A stretch of 20,114 nucleotides of DNA, taken from CAZEQL01 sp964514415. Its GTDB lineage: Bacteria > Chloroflexota > Dehalococcoidia > GIF9 > AB-539-J10. The notes beneath the pieces are model-generated. The model saw only the letters and a program-made list of their open reading frames with translations. It was not told the DNA's origin and made no database searches. Below, piece after piece: positions 1 through 6,825 of this stretch. Position 1 is the stretch's first letter; each line of letters begins with the position of its first letter. Position numbers and translations under genes: made by a program. The stretch is taken from NCBI GenBank assembly GCA_964514415.1, contig CAZEQL010000019.1, positions 1 to 20,114 of the forward strand, given 5' to 3'.

Positions 1-155
1 ACAAAATCATCGGCGCCGACTTCCATAGCTTTCGTAAGGTCTTCAGGCTCAGTCTTGGCAGTGACCATGATTATGTAGCAGTAACTCTTATTCTCGGAGG
101 ACTCCAATTCTCGTATCTGTTGGCAGAGCTCAACGCCGTCTATCTCGGGCATCAT
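1..155 (-). pseudogene. Response regulator receiver (REC) domain fragment, runs off the window
   Basis: Reading leftwards from position 155, about 51 codons stay open to the window edge. They begin MMPEIDGVELC and continue through IIMVTAK and EVGADDF, the usual layout of the second half of a CheY-like receiver domain: the MP-x-DG loop after the phosphorylation site, the conserved Thr on beta-4, and the GADDF stretch before beta-5. The first half is absent. In frame just before the two Met codons the sequence reads Gln-Leu-Tyr-Trp and, four codons further, a TAG stop (174-176). The position expected to hold the phospho-acceptor Asp (as in L-D-W-M-M-P) is therefore Tyr. I read this as a decayed or truncated response regulator. 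A short protein starting at the Met is possible but would lack the phosphorylation site. The part beyond the window could settle it. Confidence 0.6.
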
Positions 156-223
156 CCAATACAGCTGTAGCGCCTAGTCAGAAATAAGGGCTTTCTACTC
201 ATGTGCTCCTATGCTATGCTCCT

Positions 224-364
224 ATGTCATGTTCGTTCGTAGTTAAGCAAACCCCCAATAACTCTCGTGAATCAGCCCAAATAGTTCAGTCCGTGAGAAA
301 GGGCAGCGCCATCTCGCAAAAGATCGCGCGTCATATCGGGGTTGCCTACGATGACGATGAGTAG
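224..364 (+). other. Possible 46-codon ORF of unknown identity, likely a gene remnant
   Basis: A reading frame from an ATG encodes 46 residues that look protein-like at the C-terminal end (SAQIVQSVRKG, then SAISQKIARHIGV and an acidic end DDDE). I do not recognise the family. There is no convincing ribosome binding site. The stop codon lies in the left arm of the palindrome that follows. It may be the tail of a gene whose start was lost when the surrounding repeats arrived, or it may be chance. Confidence 0.2.
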
Positions 365-390
365 GGGCGTATTGCAATACGCCCCTACTC
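359..390. repeat. Perfect 32-bp palindrome (REP-like)
   Basis: The left arm GAGTAGGGGCGTATTG is followed directly by its exact reverse complement. There is no loop, so as RNA the innermost pairs would open. Such GC-rich palindromes with GTAGGGGCG arms are typical of short dispersed repeats in uncultivated bacterial genomes. It sits directly before a copy of a second repeat family. Confidence 0.7.
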
Positions 391-397
391 TATATAT

Positions 398-458
398 GTC
401 ACCCTGAGCGGAGCGAAGGGTCTCCGAGATTCTTCGTCGCTTCGCTCCTCAGAATGAC
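398..458. repeat. Dispersed repeat, copy 1 (GAGATTCTTCG / CAGAATGAC family)
   Basis: The unit opens with GTCACCCTGAGCGGAGCGAA and closes with CGCTTCGCTCCTCAGAATGA, so its ends are near-inverted copies of each other (GTCA-CCTGAG against CTCAGAATGAC). Related units are at 5561-5643 and 19317-19505 in this window. No coding role is apparent. Confidence 0.7.
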
Positions 459-467
459 ATTGGGTGA

Positions 468-644
468 ACGGTTACGAGCATTCTTTACGACAAAAGCAAG
501 AAGATTCGCTATGGGATTCCTTCGAGGATGTCCAAACATGCCAGGAAAATCTACGACATTTTAGAAGTCACGAGGCGCTGCACACATTATATAATAGAGA
601 AGCTGAAGGAAAGGATTCCCTCAGTCCTCGAAGAGAAGATGTAG
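468..644 (+). other. Possible remnant of an unidentified protein (C-terminal end)
   Basis: One frame is open for 58 codons between a TGA at 465-467 and a TAG at 642-644. The translation has a protein-like composition (KKIRYGIPSRMSKHARKIYD, later IIEKLKERIPSVLEEKM), with alternating basic and hydrophobic residues suggesting a helical C-terminus. An overlapping frame of similar length starting at 464 has an unconvincing composition. There is no ribosome binding site or clear start, apart from an internal ATG at MSKHARK. It directly abuts a dispersed repeat, so it may be a gene end cut off by that repeat. I do not recognise it. Confidence 0.2.
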
Positions 645-688
645 CGCCCTGATTTCGGGAAAACGCATCTAATTTCCCTGAAAATGTA

Positions 689-1010
689 GAAAGCCGGGGG
701 TAATTCTTGCCCCATTCTATTTTCACCATAGATAACATCTTCAGCCTTATCAATGGCTAGCCCTCGGCCATATACCTCTCACAATATCTGCTTCCACAGC
801 TTTGAGTTCTTCCCTCAGAGAATCCTTGGTCTTCGCCTCATAATCACTTGGTTGCCGCCTTTACCTTTGTACCGTCTATAGCTACCAGTCCCAGGTTTAT
901 CATCCCCAACTTCTGGCAAATTTGCACTACTTGCTTGAACAACTTCTTCAGCATCTTGAAGTTGTTTTTGCGAAAGGCGCTTCTTTGATTAGCTGCAATG
1001 AGTGCTTTTA
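689..1010 (-). pseudogene. IS1182-family transposase remnant, frameshifted
   Basis: On the minus strand the fragment starts next to the crotonase stop with AANQRSAFRKNNF, then KLGMINLGLVAIDGTKVKA. This matches the start of the catalytic domain of IS1182-type transposases (family consensus FRKRN, then GLV-x-LDGTKVKANAS; the Asp of DGTK is the first catalytic Asp). The frame then shifts to give SDYEAKTKDSLREELKAVEA, and shifts again to give AIDKAEDVIYGENRMGQELP, which corresponds to the A-ID-EDALYG-D-RGDELP region. At least two frameshifts and the missing N- and C-terminal parts make it inactive. No terminal repeats could be assigned to it. Confidence 0.75.
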
Positions 1011-1012
1011 AT

Positions 1013-1780
1013 TCATTTCCCTTTAAATTCTGGCCTCCTTTTCTCTATAAAGGCTTTTCTTCCTTCAACCAGATCTTCAGAGGCAAGTAACGGAAATGTC
1101 AAGTCATCTTCTACTCTCAGCCCTTCTTCCAAGGTCATGCTTGTTCCTCTGAGCATAGCCTGTTTGGCTGCCCGCACCGCCAGCGGCCCTACTTTTAAAA
1201 TATCATTGGCTACCTCTTCGGCTGCAGTCATAAGCTCAGCAAGAGGCACAACCTTGTTTACTAAACCTACTCGGTAAGCTTCCTGAGCGTTTATAGGTTT
1301 ACCAGTAAACAACATCTTGGCTGCTATAGCCCGGGGAATGTAACGAGGCAATCTTTGAGTTCCTCCCCAGCCAGGTATCAATCCCAATGTTACTTCAGGA
1401 ACACCAAAAACAGCATTTTCCGCGGCAATCCTGATATCACAAGCTAAAACTACTTCTAGCCCACCACCCAATGCTAATCCGTTGACAGCAGCTATAACTG
1501 GCTTATATAGCTCAAGTCCTCGCATAATCGTGGGCACCTTTTCCCAATAAAGCGGATGCTCGGCTAACCAGGGGATAATTGTTTTGATGTCAGCTCCAGC
1601 GGCGAATGCCTTATCCCCAGCTCCGGTAATGATGCTAACACCCAAATCATCATCGTCACGAAAATCTATTAAAGCAGCGCTCATTTCTTTGAAAGTCTCA
1701 GTGTCGAAGGCATTCATTGCCTCTGGGCGATTAATAGTGATATAGGCTATCTTCCCTTTCTTCTCATAAATTAAAGCCAT
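1013..1780 (-). CDS. Enoyl-CoA hydratase/isomerase (crotonase) family protein
   Basis: This 255-residue protein has the normal length and layout of the crotonase family, whose members hydrate or isomerise enoyl-CoA thioesters in the cytoplasm. The two oxyanion-hole segments are visible: AAGADIKT around residues 60-67 and ALGGGLEVVLACDIR around 103-117. Both acidic residues of true enoyl-CoA hydratases are present, Glu109 after the GGG and Glu129 in GVPEVTLGLIPGWGG. That makes a short-chain enoyl-CoA or crotonyl-CoA hydratase the best guess, although the exact substrate cannot be read from sequence. The ATG has an AGGAGG nine bases upstream (1790-1795 on the plus strand). It lies downstream of the 2-oxoacid oxidoreductase operon on the same strand, but a 400-base gap with its own promoter suggests separate transcription. 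It ends directly against an IS1182 remnant. Confidence 0.92.
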   Translation of the reverse strand: MALIYEKKGKIAYITINRPEAMNAFDTETFKEMSAALIDFRDDDDLGVSIITGAGDKAFAAGADIKTIIPWLAEHPLYWEKVPTIMRGLELYKPVIAAVNGLALGGGLEVVLACDIRIAAENAVFGVPEVTLGLIPGWGGTQRLPRYIPRAIAAKMLFTGKPINAQEAYRVGLVNKVVPLAELMTAAEEVANDILKVGPLAVRAAKQAMLRGTSMTLEEGLRVEDDLTFPLLASEDLVEGRKAFIEKRRPEFKGK

Positions 1781-1813
1781 TCTACTAAACCTCCTTTTTG
1801 CATTCTTTGGGTG

Positions 1814-1842
1814 ATTATATCACCCTAAATATGCTTAGTAAA
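1814..1842 (-). promoter_or_regulatory. Likely promoter of the crotonase gene, -10 inside a palindrome
   Basis: On the minus strand a -35-like TTTACT (1837-1842) is followed by a 17-base spacer and a perfect TATAAT (1814-1819). The -10 box lies in the perfect inverted repeat GGGTGAT-ATA-ATCACCC (1809-1825). The start codon is about 34 bases further on, with a good ribosome binding site between. A palindrome covering the -10 box is the usual position for a repressor operator; that role is inference. Confidence 0.5.
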
Positions 1843-2179
1843 CAACTAGGGCAATGATCTAGAATCAGCGATGGGAAAGATTCAGCCAATTTTAAGAGGG
1901 TGAAGATATTCACAGGAGTATGTTTTACTCCCCGAGTTAACTCTGCGGAGGGGAAATTGGCATTAATATTAGCTAAAAAGCGCTAGGTTATTGTCTAGTC
2001 ATAGAGTCTGTTGCTCAAACCCAACTTCTACAGTTTGTCGGAAAAACAGAGGATTTTGAAAACATTCAAGTTGGGGGATGTTTCATGCCTCCTAGTTTTT
2101 CTTCGCTTAACAAAATGGCTGATTGTTGCGTACCTTTTACTCGATCAAAGCCGTGCTGATATTAGCCAGAGGGGCATCA
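1843..2179. other. Intergenic stretch without a recognisable gene
   Basis: This stretch lies between the ACT-protein gene and the crotonase promoter. Translations of both strands show no recognisable protein. The only notable item is at 2003-2023, AGAGTCTGTTGCTCAAACCC, which matches the left end of the MITE-like element at 19074-19162 in 18 of 21 bases. It could be the scar of a related element. Confidence 0.4.
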
Positions 2180-2611
2180 TCAAAGAGAGTAAATCTCTTT
2201 TCCAAATGTGCGCACCCAGTTCCTTTTCAAAACCTCTATCGCCTCTTCAGTTTTGTCCACGCCTACAATAATTATCGGTTGCTCGCTTTCTCCCCTGCCC
2301 AAGTAGGGATAAAGATAGAGGACATTGATGTTAGCCGCACTCAGGGGCTTAAGTACAGCTTGTATGCCACCAGGATGATCCGGCACCTCCACCGCTATTA
2401 CATCGGTTTCTCTCACGGAATAACCATGGCTTCTCAAGACATTAGAGGCCTTTTCTGGAGAATCTACCACGAATCTCACAGTACTAATGTCGGAGATATC
2501 AGCCACCGAGAGTCCCCTTATATTTATCCCTTCATATCCCAGATACTCGCTCACAAGCAGGAACATTCCCGGCACATTCTCCAGACTAATCGAAATCTGT
2601 TTCACACACAT
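2180..2611 (-). CDS. Small protein with two ACT domains
   Basis: The 143-residue protein consists of two successive ACT-like halves (about 1-70 and 71-143). The first begins VKQISISLENVPGMFLLVSE and the second IAVEVPDHPGGIQAVLKPLS. Each has the beta-strand, then P-G-x-hydrophobic turn and helix typical of ACT ligand-binding domains (PGMF and PGGI). No catalytic domain is attached. Stand-alone ACT proteins are usually amino-acid-sensing regulators. Its place 18 bases behind the last oxidoreductase subunit gene suggests that it senses an amino acid related to the 2-oxoacid substrate, for example a branched-chain amino acid; this is inference. It is the last gene of the operon. Confidence 0.8.
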   Translation of the reverse strand: MCVKQISISLENVPGMFLLVSEYLGYEGINIRGLSVADISDISTVRFVVDSPEKASNVLRSHGYSVRETDVIAVEVPDHPGGIQAVLKPLSAANINVLYLYPYLGRGESEQPIIIVGVDKTEEAIEVLKRNWVRTFGKEIYSL

Positions 2612-2629
2612 AGGTTACCTCCGCTCAAT

Positions 2630-3160
2630 TCAAAATAAGTCATATCCGGCCATCAAGGCTTCCTTGCTAAGAGCAATCAATTTTTGCTTGTTCTTTAAAG
2701 TATCTTTCAGTCCTTCAATCAAGGTAGAAATGGAAACCAGATTGCTTTTTTTAATCAACGCTCCCAGCATCACCATGTTAGCAGATTTTGGACTCCCTAG
2801 CTTCTCGGCGACACTGCCTGCCGTAACTTCAATGATCTCAATATCACCCCTTAAGACTTCAGTTTCCACTAGAGAGGAATTGATAAAGAGAAGACCTCCA
2901 GATGCAATCCGATTTTGAAATTTGTCCAGAGAAGGTTGATTCATGACTACGATAAACTCTGGAGCGGAGGCAACAGGAGACGCAATCTCTTCATCGGATA
3001 TGGCTATGGTGCAATTGGCAGTGCCGCCACGGACTTCAGGGCCATAGGAGGGTAAATAGGTTACGTTTTTCCCCTCCATCATTGCTGCCTGGGCCAGATT
3101 GAGACCCATGGAGAGAACTCCCTGTCCCCCGAAACCTGCAAAAATCGTTTTAATCAGCAT
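2630..3160 (-). CDS. korC: 2-oxoacid:ferredoxin oxidoreductase, gamma subunit
   Basis: This 176-residue protein has the hallmark N-terminus of the gamma domain of pyruvate/ketoisovalerate oxidoreductases: a beta-strand then GFGGQGVLSMG (residues 9-19), followed by YLPSYGPEVRGGTANC (35-50). The gamma subunit completes the alpha-beta-gamma-delta enzyme that converts a 2-oxoacid plus CoA to acyl-CoA and CO2 while reducing ferredoxin. Its start overlaps the end of the beta-subunit gene by 11 bases, so translation is probably coupled. The length is normal for a separate gamma subunit. The symbol is by position and family; substrate specificity (2-oxoglutarate or branched-chain 2-oxoacids) cannot be decided here. 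Confidence 0.9.
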   Translation of the reverse strand: MLIKTIFAGFGGQGVLSMGLNLAQAAMMEGKNVTYLPSYGPEVRGGTANCTIAISDEEIASPVASAPEFIVVMNQPSLDKFQNRIASGGLLFINSSLVETEVLRGDIEIIEVTAGSVAEKLGSPKSANMVMLGALIKKSNLVSISTLIEGLKDTLKNKQKLIALSKEALMAGYDLF

Positions 3161-3905
3161 CTTCTCTTCCGGTTGTGTCCTTTATTACTCCTAAAGGAAA
3201 CTCCTTGGTCATTTCTCTGTCGATCCACTGGCATGATTCTAAGGGACTCATCTTCCAATTGATGGGGCAGGGAGAGAGTATCTCCACCAGAGAAAAACCA
3301 AGGCCATCGATTTGCGTCTGAAAGGCCTTGCGGATGGCTTTTTTCGTCTTCCGGATGTTGGCTGGAGAATTGACCGCGGTTCGCTCAATATATACTGCAC
3401 CTTTCGTCAATGCCAGCATTTCGCTTATTTTGATGGGAGACCCTTCCATTATTACATCACGTCCGTAAGGAGTGGTGGTAGTCACCTGAGCCAAAAGTGT
3501 AGTTGGCGCCATCTGCCCCCCGGTCATTGCATAGACAGCATTATTGATAAAGATGGTAGTAATTTTTTCTCCTCTGTTGGCAGCGTGTATAGTCTCGGCA
3601 GTACCGATGGCAGCAAGATCACCATCCCCCTGATAAGAGAATACTATTGCCTCAGGAAGCGCCCTTTTCAGGCCAGTAGCCACAGCCGCTCCTCTCCCAT
3701 GAGCTGCCTCTGCCATATCTACATCTAAATAGTGGTAAGCGAAGACCGCGCACCCGCATGGAGGAATACCTATAACCTTGTCTTGAAGTTTCATCTCGTC
3801 GATCAACTCAGCCATAACCCGATGGACAATGGAATGTCCACACCCCGGACAATAATGGAAAGGAGTTCTCTTTAATGACTTCGGTCTGGTATATATCTTC
3901 CTCAT
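3150..3905 (-). CDS. korB: 2-oxoacid:ferredoxin oxidoreductase, beta (TPP-binding) subunit
   Basis: This 251-residue protein binds thiamine diphosphate and forms the catalytic heart of the complex. CPGCGH at residues 19-24, the PPCGC segment near 48-52, the TPP/Mg motif GDGDLAAIGTAETIHA starting near residue 93, and the pair Asn121-Asn122 in IFINNAVYAMTGGQ are all as expected. The four cysteines of these two segments resemble the cluster-proximal cysteines found in many beta subunits. The gene starts four bases after the alpha-subunit stop and overlaps the gamma gene. Order and length match archaeal and bacterial four-subunit VOR/KOR enzymes. Confidence 0.93.
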   Translation of the reverse strand: MRKIYTRPKSLKRTPFHYCPGCGHSIVHRVMAELIDEMKLQDKVIGIPPCGCAVFAYHYLDVDMAEAAHGRGAAVATGLKRALPEAIVFSYQGDGDLAAIGTAETIHAANRGEKITTIFINNAVYAMTGGQMAPTTLLAQVTTTTPYGRDVIMEGSPIKISEMLALTKGAVYIERTAVNSPANIRKTKKAIRKAFQTQIDGLGFSLVEILSPCPINWKMSPLESCQWIDREMTKEFPLGVIKDTTGREDAD

Positions 3906-3909
3906 TTTC

Positions 3910-4977
3910 CTACTTCAGCCCTTTCTTATAGCAAAGGCGGGAGATTACTCGAAACACCTCGCTGGGGGTGGGAATTACACCTCCTGTTCTGCCATAAAAG
4001 GAAATCTCCCCTTTCCCTTCCAATGCCAGTTGCACATCTTCTATCATCTGGCCCATATTCATTTCAAGGACAAGAAAGCATTTTGTCTTCTTAGCCAACT
4101 CTTGAACTTTTTCATTGGGAAACGGCCAGAGAGTGATTGGCCTCAGCAATCCCACCTTCAATCCATTTGCTCGTGCCCTTTTGATTGCTCCTTTGGCAAT
4201 TCGGGCTGCGGTCCCAAAAGCGACGACTATTAGTTTAGCGCCCTCAATCATAAAGGTCTCGTAAGTAACTTCTTCTTTTTTAATCAATTGATATTTTCTG
4301 AACAAACTCCAGTTAAGCTCTTCCAGCTCGGCCGGCTCCGAAACGAGCGTTTTGACAATTCTACTTGGTCGTCCTTTTGCTCCCCTTAATGCAAGGCTTC
4401 TAACTGGCAACTCTTCAGGGATTTCATGTTTGAATTCTACCGGTTCCTTCATCTGCCCCAGCATGCCATCTCCAAGAATGATTACGGGAATTCGGTACTT
4501 GTCGGCGAGATCAAAGGCGCGGTGGGTGAGATCTGCCAACTCCTGCACTGATGATGGTCCCAAAACTATGGTCCGATAATCCCCATGTCCCCCACCCCTG
4601 GTAGCCTGAAAATAGTCTGATTGGGAAGCAGCTATACTTCCTAACCCTGGACCGCCTCTGGACATATTGACAATGACTGAAGGGAGTTGAGCAGCTGCCA
4701 AATAGGAGATTCCCTCCTGCTTCAGGCTGATGCCAAGGCTGGAGGAGGAGGTCATTGCTCTGACCCCAGCCAGACTGGCTCCGTATACCATGTTTATGGC
4801 CGCAATCTCACTTTCTGACTGGATAAAAGAACACCCCTTCCTTCTACTCAAGTGAATAGCCATATACTCAGGCAGTTCATTCTGAGGGGTAACTGGGTAA
4901 CCAAAGTAGCACTGGCAACCAGCCCTGATGGCTGCTTCCCCAATTGTGCTGTTTCCATCCATGAGAACCTTAGCCAC
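3910..4977 (-). CDS. korA: 2-oxoacid:ferredoxin oxidoreductase, alpha subunit (VorB/KorA-like)
   Basis: This 355-residue protein is close to the usual length of the VorB/KorA class. It has the expected GCQCYFGYPVTPQNELPEYM near residues 20-39, a QSESEIAAINMVYGASLAG segment, AMTSSSSLGISLKQEGISY, and NMSRGGPGLGSIAASQSDYF. From memory, these run almost residue for residue along proteins annotated 3-methyl-2-oxobutanoate dehydrogenase subunit VorB, which favours a branched-chain 2-oxoacid substrate, though 2-oxoglutarate enzymes are close relatives. The start overlaps the ferredoxin-subunit gene by 8 bases, consistent with coupled translation of delta-alpha-beta-gamma in one mRNA. It would act in amino-acid fermentation or, in reverse, in reductive carboxylation. 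Confidence 0.93.
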   Translation of the reverse strand: MAKVLMDGNSTIGEAAIRAGCQCYFGYPVTPQNELPEYMAIHLSRRKGCSFIQSESEIAAINMVYGASLAGVRAMTSSSSLGISLKQEGISYLAAAQLPSVIVNMSRGGPGLGSIAASQSDYFQATRGGGHGDYRTIVLGPSSVQELADLTHRAFDLADKYRIPVIILGDGMLGQMKEPVEFKHEIPEELPVRSLALRGAKGRPSRIVKTLVSEPAELEELNWSLFRKYQLIKKEEVTYETFMIEGAKLIVVAFGTAARIAKGAIKRARANGLKVGLLRPITLWPFPNEKVQELAKKTKCFLVLEMNMGQMIEDVQLALEGKGEISFYGRTGGVIPTPSEVFRVISRLCYKKGLK

Positions 4978-5197
4978 GGTAAACCTCGATTGCGACTTCT
5001 GGACATACTAGCGCACAGATAGCACATCCTGTGCACTCACCATTATCGTTGAAGAAAGCCGGTAAGTAGCCATTGGCATTAAACTTATCGGATAGAGAGA
5101 TTGCGCCCTTAGGGCAGAACGATATGCACAGTTCACATCCCTTGCAAAACTCTTGGTCAATTTCAATATATCCTTTCACCTTAGCCTCTGTCTTCAT
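4970..5197 (-). CDS. korD: 2-oxoacid:ferredoxin oxidoreductase, delta subunit (2[4Fe-4S] ferredoxin)
   Basis: This 75-residue protein carries two complete cluster-binding motifs of the form CxxCxxCxxxCP. The first is CKGCELCISFCP, with cysteines 18, 21, 24 and 28; the second is CTGCAICALVCP, with cysteines 55, 58, 61 and 65. The short N-terminal lead and the spacing between motifs fit the delta subunit of four-subunit 2-oxoacid oxidoreductases, which passes electrons from the TPP site to free ferredoxin. The gene overlaps the upstream membrane-protein gene by 17 bases and the alpha gene by 8. No residue is missing from either cluster. Confidence 0.93.
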   Translation of the reverse strand: MKTEAKVKGYIEIDQEFCKGCELCISFCPKGAISLSDKFNANGYLPAFFNDNGECTGCAICALVCPEVAIEVYRG

Positions 5198-5423
5198 TGG
5201 AATCTCGCAGGGACATAGTTACTACTGATAAAGCTAGCAGCCACACAAGAGCCATATAACCTATGCACATAGTGGTCAAGACACCTATGACTACTTGGGC
5301 TCTCCCAGCAGCTAAGAAACACCCGGAGTAGAAGTATATCAGAGAGAGAGCAGAAAATCCATTCGTCGCAGCAATTATGTTACGAGAAAGCAAGCCCATG
5401 ATAGCCTTAAGAACATTGGTCAC
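5181..5423 (-). CDS. Small membrane protein of unknown function, first gene of the oxidoreductase operon
   Basis: The reading frame gives 80 residues from a GTG. An in-frame ATG nine codons in (position 5399) is preceded by AAGG at five bases and is an equally plausible start. Two hydrophobic segments (about residues 22-42 and 44-67), separated by GRAQ, predict two membrane helices with a charged tail ending SNEDRG. I do not recognise the family. Its 17-base overlap with the ferredoxin-subunit gene ties it to the operon. It may be a membrane anchor or partner of the complex, but nothing in the sequence shows that. It lacks cysteine clusters and heme motifs. Confidence 0.6.
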   Translation of the reverse strand: MTNVLKAIMGLLSRNIIAATNGFSALSLIYFYSGCFLAAGRAQVVIGVLTTMCIGYMALVWLLALSVVTMSLRDSNEDRG

Positions 5424-5727
5424 GAAGTCTTGCTAACCTGTCCAATTGAACAAAATGGCGTTTTGTGAAGTCCACAGCCACCTCTATATCGAAATGCTCA
5501 AGGGCTTATTAGTCCCGTGCAGTGGGGTGTAACACCACCAAAAGGCCTAACATTCTGTGCGAGATTCTTCGTCGTTTTGCTCCTCAGAATGACAAGGAAT
5601 GAACAGCTCAGCATGACAAAAAGCGAAGGGCTCGCAATGACAGAAAAGTGGAATCATAAATGACGGAAGAGGAGATGTGACAACAGAAGAGAAAATACGA
5701 TGAGGCGGGACGCTATAACCTGCCAAA
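5424..5727. other. Intergenic stretch with one dispersed repeat
   Basis: This is the gap between the oxidoreductase operon and the convergently ordered macrodomain gene on the same strand. It holds the dispersed repeat at 5561-5643. On the minus strand just before the membrane-protein gene there is a 34-codon open stretch containing EHFDIEVAVDFTKRHFVQLD; it may be a gene remnant, but it has two stop codons directly upstream and no recognisable family. I see no clear promoter. Confidence 0.4.
5561..5643. repeat. Dispersed repeat, copy 2
   Basis: The copy starts GAGATTCTTCGTCG and continues to CTCCTCAGAATGACA, matching the core of the copy at 398-458. It is followed by two shorter echoes, CTCAGCATGACA and CTCGCAATGACAG, so the AATGAC end is present three times in about 60 bases. 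Confidence 0.65.
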
Positions 5728-6285
5728 CTAAGTTTCTTTGCTTGTTATTTCTTGCAATGCAGAGCGGTAGCTTTCGTAGGTCCTGGAATCGAAAAGAACG
5801 AACACTACCTCATTAACAAAGGTAGTGCGCTCTTTTAGAAATGAAACCACGGTTCTTAGTGCTATTTTTGCTGCTTCATTCACGGGATAGCCATAAGCGC
5901 CTGTGCTTATGGAGGGGAAAGAGACACTAGCCAGTTTATTCTCAGCCGCTAACTTCAGGCACTCTAAATAAGCGCTCTGTAATAGTTCAGCTTCATTTCT
6001 ACTGCCGCCATGCCAGATGGGACCAACGGTGTGTATCACATATTTTGATTTGAGATTTCCCCCTGTGGTAATTACAGCCTTGCCTGTGGGCAACCTCCCT
6101 TGTCTGGCAACAATATCCTTACATTCTTCTAGAATAGCTGGACCTCCACCTCTATGTATCGCTCCATCTACTCCACCACCTCCCATTAGACTGGGATTGG
6201 CAGCATTGACTATGGCATCAGTAACTTGCCTGGTAATATCTCCTTGAATTATGAATAGCTTTGCTTGGCTGATAGTTGTTTCCAC
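5728..6285 (-). CDS. Macrodomain protein (ADP-ribose / O-acetyl-ADP-ribose hydrolase type)
   Basis: The reading frame opens further upstream, but the first 74 codons overlap the cupin gene and look unlike protein. The GTG at 6285, preceded by GAGGA at a good distance, gives a 185-residue protein that begins where macrodomain homology begins. IVNAANPSLMGGGGVDGAIH (residues about 25-44), EECKDIVARQGRLPTGKA, VIHTVGPIW and SISTGAYGYP (about 125-134) are the ADP-ribose-binding loops of the MacroD/YmdB class. The Asn of NAAN and the Asp of GVDGAIH are both present, which predicts hydrolysis of mono-ADP-ribose or O-acetyl-ADP-ribose rather than mere binding. It lies 31 bases behind a cupin gene and is probably co-transcribed with it. 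Confidence 0.88.
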   Translation of the reverse strand: METTISQAKLFIIQGDITRQVTDAIVNAANPSLMGGGGVDGAIHRGGGPAILEECKDIVARQGRLPTGKAVITTGGNLKSKYVIHTVGPIWHGGSRNEAELLQSAYLECLKLAAENKLASVSFPSISTGAYGYPVNEAAKIALRTVVSFLKERTTFVNEVVFVLFDSRTYESYRSALQEITSKET

Positions 6286-6316
6286 ATTTCTTCCTCGCCT
6301 GCTTTGAAAGAGCCAT

Positions 6317-6655
6317 TTATTTCCCACGACCAGGATATTTGTTAAAAAGGGATAGGAAAGTAAAATCATCATTACCTTTATTAAAAACACGATGAAAGAC
6401 TCCCCTGGATATCGTAACAATATCGCCGCTAACCGCATCTTGTTTTTCATCGCCCAGTTGGATTTGCCCTTCGCCTGTAACAAAAAGGTAAACCTCTTCG
6501 GTATCATCGTGGGAATGTCCAGTGGTAGACTTATCTTGATGCAGCACTGTCATAGAGAGAACTAAAGTTTCCAAAGCTAAATCATAAACTTCATATCTAT
6601 CACTCTTTTTCACTAATCTAGCTTTCTGGCTAAATCCATTTATTGAGGTTTTCAT
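6317..6655 (-). CDS. Small cupin-fold protein
   Basis: From the ATG at 6655 the protein has 112 residues and forms one cupin barrel. Cupin motif 1 reads HSHDDTEEVYLFVTGEG (metal ligands His47, His49, Glu54). Motif 2 reads GDIVTISRGVFHRVFN (His88). All four ligands are present. The frame extends 34 codons upstream to a TTG, but that part does not resemble cupins. The ATG has no Shine-Dalgarno sequence, while a consensus TTGACA lies about 30 bases upstream (6686-6691), so a leaderless or near-leaderless message is possible. Single-domain cupins of this type often bind or isomerise sugars; the substrate cannot be read here. It is divergent from otsA. Confidence 0.8.
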   Translation of the reverse strand: MKTSINGFSQKARLVKKSDRYEVYDLALETLVLSMTVLHQDKSTTGHSHDDTEEVYLFVTGEGQIQLGDEKQDAVSGDIVTISRGVFHRVFNKGNDDFTFLSLFNKYPGRGK

Positions 6656-6825
6656 TTCAGGTAAATTAACATGTAAGTTACCTTGTGTCAAAGGAAGCCA
6701 GGATGAAGTGCCTTTTGAGCTGAACTTGATAGATGGCTCTAAATCGTGACTTCGCAACTGGTTTGGATATTCCCAAGGTTTGTGGTAAGGTTAGCTTAGC
6801 ACTTCATAAATAGCTACATAAACAA

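Noticed and set aside
2182..2200. AAAGAGA-GTAAA-TCTCTTT hairpin at the end of the ACT gene as terminator
   Set aside because: The stem is short, AT-rich, overlaps the stop codon and has no U-run on the transcribed strand. It may be chance.
5427..5510. Open stretch on the minus strand before the membrane-protein gene as a coding gene
   Set aside because: Only about 34 codons, with two stop codons directly upstream and no recognised family. It is not listed as a gene.
6286..6507. Upstream extension of the macrodomain reading frame (74 codons)
   Set aside because: It overlaps the cupin gene on the same strand in another frame and has no macrodomain similarity. The GTG at 6285 has a good ribosome binding site and begins where the family begins.
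6658..6757. TTG-initiated extension of the cupin protein
   Set aside because: There is no ribosome binding site, the composition does not resemble a cupin, and a promoter-like TTGACA lies within it.
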